Origin: Hippophae tibetana
Lineage: Eukaryota; Streptophyta; Magnoliopsida; Rosales; Elaeagnaceae
DNA length: 64,000 nucleotides
Direction: 5' to 3'
Assembly (NCBI GenBank): GCA_037013495.1
Contig: CM072812.1
Location: 62,466,938 to 62,530,937 of the forward strand
The first letter of the stretch is position 1. The number at the start of each line of letters is the position of its first letter. This document shows positions 56,867-64,000 of this stretch, piece by piece. The notes under the pieces are model-generated. The model was not told where the DNA came from and did not search any database. It saw only the letters and a list, made by a program, of their open reading frames with translations. The translations under genes and the position numbers were made by a program.

Positions 56867-59800
56867 CTAAGGGTTACTCAGCCAAATGCAATCCATTTCA
56901 GCAATGTTGTTTGGTTCTTCTACATAAGGCTTGACACGATGGCCATTAACTTTGAACGTTTTTTGTGTCTTGGAGTCCAATAGTTCTACCACTCCATGTT
57001 CAGATACCTGAACTATTTTGAATGGTCCATCCCATCTTGATCTTAGCTTTCCTGGAAACAATCTCAAACGAGAGTTAAATAAAAGAACTTTCATTCCAGG
57101 GTGAAAAGTTTTAGGAACTAGCCTCTTGTCATGATAGCGCTTAGTACGCTCCTTGTATAATTTGGCATTCTCATAGGCTTCATTCCTAATTTCTTCCAAC
57201 TCATGAAGCTGGAGTACTCGTTTTTCACCTGCTTTATCTAAATCCATGTTTAGCTCTTTAATTGCCCAATAAGCCTTGTGTTCAAGTTCAACTGGAAGGT
57301 GGCACGCTTTCCCAAAGATTAACCGGTAAGGGCTCATCCCAATAGGTGTTTTGTAAGCGGTGCGGTATGCCCATAAGGCATCATTTAACTTAAATGCCCA
57401 ATCCTTCCTTGAAGGACGCACAGTGCGTTCCAGTATTCCCTTAATTTGCCTATTACTTACTTCCACTAAACCGGAAGTTTGAGGATGATATGGAGTAGCT
57501 ACCTTATGTGTGATGTTGTACTTGTTTAGTACTCCATCAAAGAGTTTGTTACAAAAATGGCTACCTCCATCACTTATTATAGCTCTAGGCGTTCCGAACC
57601 TACTGAATATGAAATCTTTCAAGAATTTCACAACAACATTAGCATCATTGGTTTTGGTGGGTATAGCTTCTACCCATTTGGACACATAATCCACAGCAAC
57701 CAAAATGTATTGAAAACCATTAGATGGGGGAAAAGGACCCATAAAGTCAATCCCCCATACGTCAAAGAGTTCAACAACTAAATTAGATGTCAAAGGCATT
57801 TCATCTCTTTTGCTTATGTTTCCTGTTCTTTGACATCTATCACATTGTGCACAAAACATATGAGCATCTTTAAAAAGAGTGGGCCAAAAGAATCCAGACT
57901 GTAATATCTTACGGGCTGTCTTTTCTCCTCCAAAATGACCCCCACAATGAAGTTCATGACAAAAGGTCAGAATGCTCTTATGTTCTTCTTCAGGTACACA
58001 TCTCCGGATGACTTGATCTTGACCAATCTTATATAAATAAGGGTCATCCCAGAAATAGTCCTTAATAGTTTTAAAAAACCTTTTCTTCTCCTGATATGAA
58101 GTGTTAGGTCGCAAAACACCAGTGGCAAGATAGTTTACAATATCAGCGTACCATGGGTTCGGACCTATGAAAAATAACTGTTCATCAGGAAAGGTTTCAA
58201 CTATATCGTCATTACTCTCATCTTTAAGAGAATTAAAGTCAGAAATCAACCTAGACAAATGGTCAGCTACTAAGTTTTCACTACCTTTCTTATCCTTGAT
58301 TTCTAGGTCAAATTCTTGTAAGAGTAAGACCCACCTGATTAATCTTGGCTTGGCATTTGGTTTACTTAATAGGTATCTTAAAGCAGCATGATCAGAATGC
58401 ACAATCACTTTAGATCCTACTAAATAAGACCGAAATTTGTCTAAAGAGAATACTATAGCCAAGAATTCCTTTTCAGTGGTGGTATAATTCATTTGGGCAT
58501 CATTGAGTGTTTTGCTAGCATAGTAGATGACATGCAAACGCTTATCCACTCTTTGTCCCAAGACTGCTCCTATTGCATAATCAGAAGCGTCACACATTAT
58601 TTCAAAAGGTAAAGACCAGTTTGGTGCCATAATAACAGGGGTAGATGTGAGTTTATCTTTCAAGGTATTAAAGGAAGTAAGGCAGTCATTGTTGAAATCA
58701 AAATCAGCATCTTTGGATAGCAAGTTACATAAGGGACGACTTATTTTAGAGAAATCTTTAATAAATCGTCTGTAAAATCCTGCATGTCCCAAGAAGCTTC
58801 TTATCCCCTTCACAGATGTAGGGGAGGTAGTTTGGATATCAATTCAACTTTTGCCTTATCAACTTCAATACCCTTGTTTGAAATTATATGTCCTAAAACT
58901 ATCCCTTGTTGAACCATAAAATGACTTTTCTCCCAACTAAGGGTGAGATTGCATTCAATGCATCTTTCTAAAACCAAAGTCAATTTATGTAAGCAATCAT
59001 CAAATGAGTTCCCAAAGACAGAGAAATCGTCCATGAAAATCTCAATGAATTTCTCCACCATGTCCGAGAAAATAGATATCATGCATCTCTGGAAAGTGGC
59101 AGGGGCATTGCATAACCCAAATGGCATTCTGCGAAAAGCAAATGTCCCAAAAGGACATGTAAATGTGGTCTTTTCCTGATCTTCTGGTGCTATGGGTACT
59201 TGATAATATCCAGAAAGTCCATCCAAAAAACAGTAAAATTCGTGCCCAGCTAATCTTTCCAACATTTGATCAATGAATGGAAGAGGAAAGTGATCCTTTT
59301 TCGTATATAAATTTAGTTTCCTAAAATCTATACACATTCTCCATCCAGTGATTATTCTAGTGGGCACTAATTCACTTTTGTCATTCTTAACAACTGTTAT
59401 CCCAGATTTCTTTGGTACCACATGCACTGGACTAACCCACTTACTATCTGCAATAGGATAGATAATCCCTTCTTCTAATAATTTAAGAATTTCCTTCTTA
59501 ACTACCTCTTGCATGTTTGGGTTTAGTCTTCTTTGGGCCTCTCGTACAGGTTTAGCACCGTCCTCCAAGTTGATCTTGTGCATACACATTGTTGGACTAA
59601 TGCCTCTTATATCCCCTATACTCCAACCTATAGATTTCTTAAACTGTTTAAGCACTTTGATGAGTTCCTTTTCTTGTGGTTTGGTCAAAGTTGAAGAAAT
59701 TATCACTGGATAAGTTTCCCCTTCTCCCAAAAACACATATTTTAAGTGCTCAGGTAAGTCTTTGAGTTCAAGTTCAGGTGGATTGGCCTCTTTAATAGAT

Positions 59801-60950
59801 GAAGAACTGGGTAGATTTAAAAGTGTACTAGATTTTGTCATCACTTCATTATTGTCTAGTTGTTCAAGGTACCCCTTTATTTCCTCATCTAAATCTTCTT
59901 CAACCTTTTCAAGTGTAAGAACGGTTTCAAGCTTGTCCTCTATTCTGGTTCGGAAAAAGGTGTTTTGGACAAGATTATCCAAAGGATCAACATCGAATAT
60001 TTCATCAATGGCAGAAATAGAAGGGAAAGGTGAAGAATCAAAAACTTTAAAATGAACAGTCTCTCCTAAGACTGTCATTGTCAAATTTCCATCTTGGACA
60101 TCAATAATAGTTTTAGTAGTTGCCATAAATGGTCTACCAAGCAATATTGTGTGCTCTCTGTCCAATGCTGGATTTTCTTGCATATCCAGAACCACAAAGT
60201 CAACAGGTATTATCAGTTTGTCTACCTGTACCAAAACATCCTCAACTATTCCCTCTGGATATTTAAGAGATCTATCTGCAAGTTGAAGGGACATAGTTGT
60301 GGGTTTTAAATCCCCTAGATTGAGTTGTAAGAATATAGAGTAGGGCATCAAATTTATACTAGCACCTAAATCAAGCATTGCTTTAGCAACCTTCCTATCC
60401 CCCATAGTTATGTTTATAATAAAACTTCCAGGGTCTTTCAACTTAGGGGTTAGTTTGTGCTGAAGTACAGCGCTAGAAATTTCTGATACTACTACTCGTT
60501 CATTCAATTCATACCTCCTTTTCTTAGTGTTCAACTCTTTGAAAAATTTGGCATATGAAGGCACATTCATGATCACTTCTAATAATGGTAAATTGATATT
60601 TACTTTAGAGAGCATATTAAAAAGATCATTGAATTGCTTATCTTGTTTGGACTCTTTTAACCGGTGGGGAAAAGGTACTTGTATCTGGTGTGGTTCTGTT
60701 GTCTTTTGAATTTTGGGGGTGTCAGATGACCCCCCAATGAGTTTTTCAGAAGGCTTGTTAAGTTTAACACTTGTTTCTCCTTTTTGCGAGATTAGAGTAT
60801 CGCCTTCTTTGTTACCTGAACTACAAGGTAGATTGTTAGAGATTTCAGGTAAACTGGTATTGACTACCTTACCACTTCGAAGGGTTCTAACATCCTTTGC
60901 TTGTTCTGGTTGACTGGGCAACTTTCCTGGTTCTTTCTTTTGCATTTGTT
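56867..60950 (-). CDS. Athila pol region of element M (PR, RT, RNase H, INT)
   Basis: Domains from N to C: aspartic protease around 60420-60130 ([15 protein letters not shown]), reverse transcriptase around 59430-58880 ([27 protein letters not shown], catalytic FMDD), RNase H around 58640-58250 ([46 protein letters not shown]), integrase zinc finger around 57960-57820 ([15 protein letters not shown]) and integrase core around 57780-57400 with its three acidic positions in [14 protein letters not shown] and GLVEVSNRQ, then the C-terminal DNA-binding part to 56867. The [11 protein letters not shown] and [11 protein letters not shown] wording is typical of Athila. Nearly whole; at most a few breaks. 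Confidence 0.88.
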
Positions 60951-62037
60951 CAGCCAGTTGCCCAACTTTAGATTCAATCCTTTTAACCGAAGCCTCCATG
61001 GTGTTCAACCTTTGATTAGTCATCAATTGGTTGTCACGACTAACTTGAATAAAAGCATTCAAGCTATCTTCTAAGGTTGGTTTAAAAGATTGGCTTGGTG
61101 GGTAAGGGTGGTTGTTATCCGACCTTAGTGTTGGATATTGGGTGTAGGCTGAGTGATTATAGGTGTTTGGATGATACCTTTGAAAAGATTGGACTTCCTC
61201 TATGGTATCGACACTAGAATCACAAGTATTTGAACAATTATGAGTACCATGCCCAATTGAACAACACACTTCACATACCTCTTGATTTGAAATTTGGTGG
61301 GAAGTGAGGAATTTCACTTGTTTAGTCAATTCAGCAAGTTGTAAGGTTATCTCATTATCAGAGCCGACTTCATTGACCTTTGCTTTCCTTCTCCCACCTC
61401 TTTGTTGGGAATTAGAACCCAATAGCTCATAGAGATTATAGGTTTCCTCTGCGGTCTTTTCTCATACAGCACCTCCAGCAGCATTATCAACCATGTATTG
61501 ACTCTGTAGTGTCAATCCATCATAAAAGAATTGGTTTTGTAGCTGTAAGGGAAAGCTATGATTTTGACATTGAATGAAAAGGAGTTTGAATCGTTCCCAA
61601 GCTTCATGAAAGGGCTCCTCATACATTTGAGAAAATGTTGCTATCTTTGTTCTTAGATCAACAGTCTTTTGATGGGAATAGAACCTACCCATAAAAATTT
61701 CATAGACTGCCTCCCAAGTTTTAAGAGAACCTGACTGTAGAGTAATGAACCATAACCAAGCTTTATCTTTGAGAGTGTAAGGAAAACACCTCATCCTAAG
61801 TTGATCTTCATTAATTGCATGTAGTGGAAAGGTTTGGACAATAGCATAGAATTCTCAAATGAAATTTAAAGGGTCCTCATTAGGGATACCGTAAAAGGAA
61901 GGCAACAAAGAATAATGAATCTTTTTCAATTCATAATTCCTTGCAGCCTCTTGTAATTGGATACCGGAAGTTACATTGCCAATGATTGGCATTGTATATT
62001 CTTTCATCTTTTTCCGCCTATCTTCAGCATCTCCCAT
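60951..62037 (-). pseudogene. Second gag copy of element M
   Basis: N-terminal part with QLQEAARNYELKKIHYSLLP, middle part with FPLQLQNQFFYDGLTLQSQY and DNAAGGAV, then NSQQ-, a zinc-knuckle-like CEVCCSIGHGTHNC and the coiled-coil NQRLNTMEASVKRIESKVGQ. It is closely related to gag copy 1 but clearly diverged. It leads into pol. Broken several times. Confidence 0.8.
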
Positions 62038-62388
62038 GGTTGTTTGTAGTTGAAAATGATCCTCCTCCTATTGTGTATCAACATTTTGCTTTTAGTAGAT
62101 ATCTCTAAGAAATATTTATAACTTGATAAAACGTAAAAGCAAAAAGTGCAAGGAACCTATTTTTTTTTTTTTTTTTTAAATTTAAGCGAATGGACAGAAT
62201 TTTTGAAACAAACGAATTTTATTTCATCTGAATTTTTATTACACGCAAACTAAAACAAAGGAAAATACAATAATGGGTGACCTCCCATACAGGACTAAAA
62301 TTTATCGTCTTCTAGTAAGACGTTGCTTGGAGATTGCAGAATTAAATACTCAATGTCTCCTCTTCATTGAATTCATTTAAGTATCAAA
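62038..62388 (-). other. Spacer between the two gag copies of M
   Basis: 350 bases with an A-tract (minus reading) near 62160-62180 and a paired-hairpin motif at 62273-62322. No coding. Confidence 0.7.
62273..62322 (-). other. Paired-hairpin motif between gag copies of M
   Basis: Minus-strand order: CGTCTT-ACTAG-AAGACG (62322-62306) then ATGGG-AGGTCA-CCCAT (62288-62273). The stems match the motif after pol while loops and spacer differ. Confidence 0.65.
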
Positions 62389-63726
62389 TTAGTCTTTGCC
62401 TTTTTGCAAATGTTCAACTAACTGTTCAACTTGAACTTCCACCTTTTTGATAGAAGCTTCCACAGAGTCCAACCGTTGATTGGTTTTAGATTGGTTATCC
62501 CTACAAACTTGAATAAAAGAATTCAAGTTGTCCTCCAGAGTTGGTTTATTGGGAATGCTTCTTGGAATAGGTGGGTGGAATTGCTGGCCTGCCTGGTTTG
62601 AGCTTTGAGTGAAAGGAGGGTTGTTTTGCCTCCAAGAGAAATTTGGATGACTTCTCCACCCAGGATTATAGGTATTTGAATTGGGATCAAACCTGGGTCT
62701 CTGTTGATATGCTCCCAACACATTGACCTGTTCAGGTCCAGTTGTTTCTCCTTGATATGGACAGGCTTCAGTACCATGTCCCATGTTGCTATACAAACCA
62801 TATTGATCATTATTGGTGTTGGTTTGTGTAGCGAGAAGGGCAACTTGCTTAGTCAGTTGAACAAGTTGTTGTTGAACTTCATTACTGGAGTCGATTTCAT
62901 GAACTCCAGCTTTTCTCACTCGGGAGCTTTTCTGTTGGGAATTAGCACCCAACATCTCAAAGAGGTTATACGTCTCTGAGGCAGTCTTTTCTCCTATTGC
63001 TCCTCCTGCAGCGTTGTCGACAATGAACTGACATTGTTGTGTAAGTCCATCGTAAAAGAATTGGTTCTGCAACTGCAGGGGAAAGCTATGATGGGGACAC
63101 TGAGTGAGAAACATCTTGAACCTATCCCAAGCTTCATGGAATGGTTCTCCATCCATCTGAGAGAAAGTAGCAATCTTTCCTCTCAACTCTGATGTTTTTT
63201 GATGGGAATAGAATTTTCCCATGAATTTATTGTAAATGTTACCCCATGTCATCAGAGAACCTGGGGGAAGTGACATCAACCAAGCTTTGGCCTTATCCTT
63301 TAACGTGTAGGGAAAACATCTAATCCTAAGTTGATCCTCGTTTAGAATACCGAGGGGGAATGTTTGGACCGTAGCATAGAAATCTCTCATAAAGGAAAGA
63401 GAATCTTCATTAGGTAACCCATAAAAGGAAGGAAGCATAGAAAAATGAATATTTTTAAGGTCATAATTCCGAGCAGCCTCCCCCAACTGGATAGCAGCAG
63501 TTGCCGTGCCTATTACCGGTCTTGCAAACTCCTTCATCGTGGTTTCCCTAATATGTTGGTTTTCCTCCATTTCTTTTGGTTCTAGTAAAGGATTAAGACT
63601 TGGTTCTATGTTTGGCTCAAAAACAGGTTGATGGGTAGAATCCAGTTTTGTTGACACTTGTTTAAATTTATGAAATTTATTTACATATGGTGTAAGGGGG
63701 TTTCCTAAGGATCTCCTACCACGCAT
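62389..63726 (-). CDS. First gag copy of element M (445 aa, open)
   Basis: Capsid/nucleocapsid precursor of an Athila retrotransposon. After a basic N-terminus (MRGRRSLGNPLTPYVNKF) come the capsid-type region ETTMKEFARPVIGTATAAIQ, NYDLKNIHFSMLPSFYGLP, RIRCFPYTLKDKAKAWLMSL and FSQMDGEPFHEAWDRFKMFL (about residues 65-240), then LGANSQQKSSRVRKAG, a degenerate Cys/His stretch (MGHGTEACPY) and a C-terminal coiled coil (NQRLDSVEASIKKVEVQVEQ). It ends by itself, is followed by a hairpin-bearing spacer and not by protease. The start is the first ATG of the frame, a few tens of bases after a possible splice acceptor (TTGACAG). Confidence 0.85.
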   Translation of the reverse strand: MRGRRSLGNPLTPYVNKFHKFKQVSTKLDSTHQPVFEPNIEPSLNPLLEPKEMEENQHIRETTMKEFARPVIGTATAAIQLGEAARNYDLKNIHFSMLPSFYGLPNEDSLSFMRDFYATVQTFPLGILNEDQLRIRCFPYTLKDKAKAWLMSLPPGSLMTWGNIYNKFMGKFYSHQKTSELRGKIATFSQMDGEPFHEAWDRFKMFLTQCPHHSFPLQLQNQFFYDGLTQQCQFIVDNAAGGAIGEKTASETYNLFEMLGANSQQKSSRVRKAGVHEIDSSNEVQQQLVQLTKQVALLATQTNTNNDQYGLYSNMGHGTEACPYQGETTGPEQVNVLGAYQQRPRFDPNSNTYNPGWRSHPNFSWRQNNPPFTQSSNQAGQQFHPPIPRSIPNKPTLEDNLNSFIQVCRDNQSKTNQRLDSVEASIKKVEVQVEQLVEHLQKGKD

Positions 63727-64000
63727 AGACTATTGTAAACGTAAATTTAAAACTCCTGTCAACAAAATTAAAAAAATTAGAGAAAATTTACATGTTATTC
63801 AATACAAAGCACTAAAAAAAACTAGTTAAACCCTAAAAAAAAATTTATTTTTTATTTTTTATTTATTATTATTTTTTTGTAACATAATTAGTATTAACCA
63901 AGAGTGCTCCCAGGAAAGAATGGTGGTGCAAACGGCACCTTAAATACCATTGTCCTAGCCAGAGCAACGTTCCCAGGAAAGACTAGTGGCACAAAGGCTT
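63727..64000 (-). other. Leader of element M with stem-loops
   Basis: Minus reading: unit 2 of the leader stem-loop at 63965-63905 (GCTC...GAGC outer stem, AATGGT/ACCATT middle stem, GGTGC/GCACC top stem) and part of unit 1 from 64000. An A/T-rich stretch then leads to gag. Confidence 0.6.

Larger units (their letters stand above)
52932..64000 (-). mobile_element. Athila-lineage element M, nearly complete, runs past the window
   Basis: On the minus strand the visible parts are: leader (64000-63727), gag copy 1 (63726-62389), spacer with a paired hairpin, gag copy 2 (62037 to about 60950), pol with protease, RT, RNase H and integrase (to 56867), paired hairpin, 1.85 kb non-coding block, polypurine tract and 3' LTR 54948-52932. 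The 5' LTR lies beyond 64000. No ORF1/env-like gene was found. A handful of breaks are present, mostly in gag copy 2, and most domains are long and open, so this is a younger insertion than B or B2. Confidence 0.88.

Noticed and set aside
57557-57781. Plus-strand frames across the pol region of M
   Set aside because: Antisense shadows of RT and integrase coding sequence.

Overview
The window is nuclear DNA of a flowering plant, most likely a eudicot. It is very AT-rich and almost filled with LTR retrotransposons, and I can support only one host gene. No ribosomal RNA, tRNA or CRISPR feature was recognised. The species cannot be named from the sequence.

The host gene is a three-exon CASP-like membrane protein of the CASPL5A type on the minus strand (coding parts 13849-13635, 6830-6698, 5682-5491; 179 aa). 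It looks intact. Its first intron is about 6.8 kb and holds nested LTR sequence, including a GC-rich LTR promoter with several G-box palindromes. Its flanks hold a CACTA transposon end (372-1071) with a 42-44 bp subterminal repeat array, decayed LTRs (1190-3102) and a broken Ty1/copia element (14756-17342).

From about 17.3 kb to the right edge the window is a stack of elements. The main family is Ty3/gypsy of the Athila lineage with a tRNA-Asp primer site. Element A (20729 to about 26439) keeps LTRs and leader but no coding region. Element B (about 26440-32986) has a gag remnant and an Athila ORF1/env-like gene but no pol. Its right LTR (32987 to about 34965) also serves as the left LTR of a third copy, B2. 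B2 is split by a copia element F (36546-46559, itself holding copia element E), by a solo LTR H (49140-52698, itself holding solo LTR C at 49643-51533), and is cut at 52931 by element M. M (minus strand, 52932 to past the right edge) is the best-preserved Athila copy: 3' LTR, long 3' non-coding block, pol, a broken second gag, an open first gag and part of the leader.

The most unusual points concern RNA structure and control in this Athila family. A pair of adjacent hairpins stands after pol in M, recurs between M's two gag copies and is kept in coding-free A. Tandem stem-loops with compensating changes lie in the leader. Three evenly spaced TGACG-type (as-1-like) sites sit about 70 bp upstream of the LTR TATA box, next to a GC-rich stretch that differs in every copy. 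A, B and M carry complementary sets of genes, as expected for non-autonomous copies served by a fuller relative. All LTR elements are treated as fossils, so breaks are only counted roughly.
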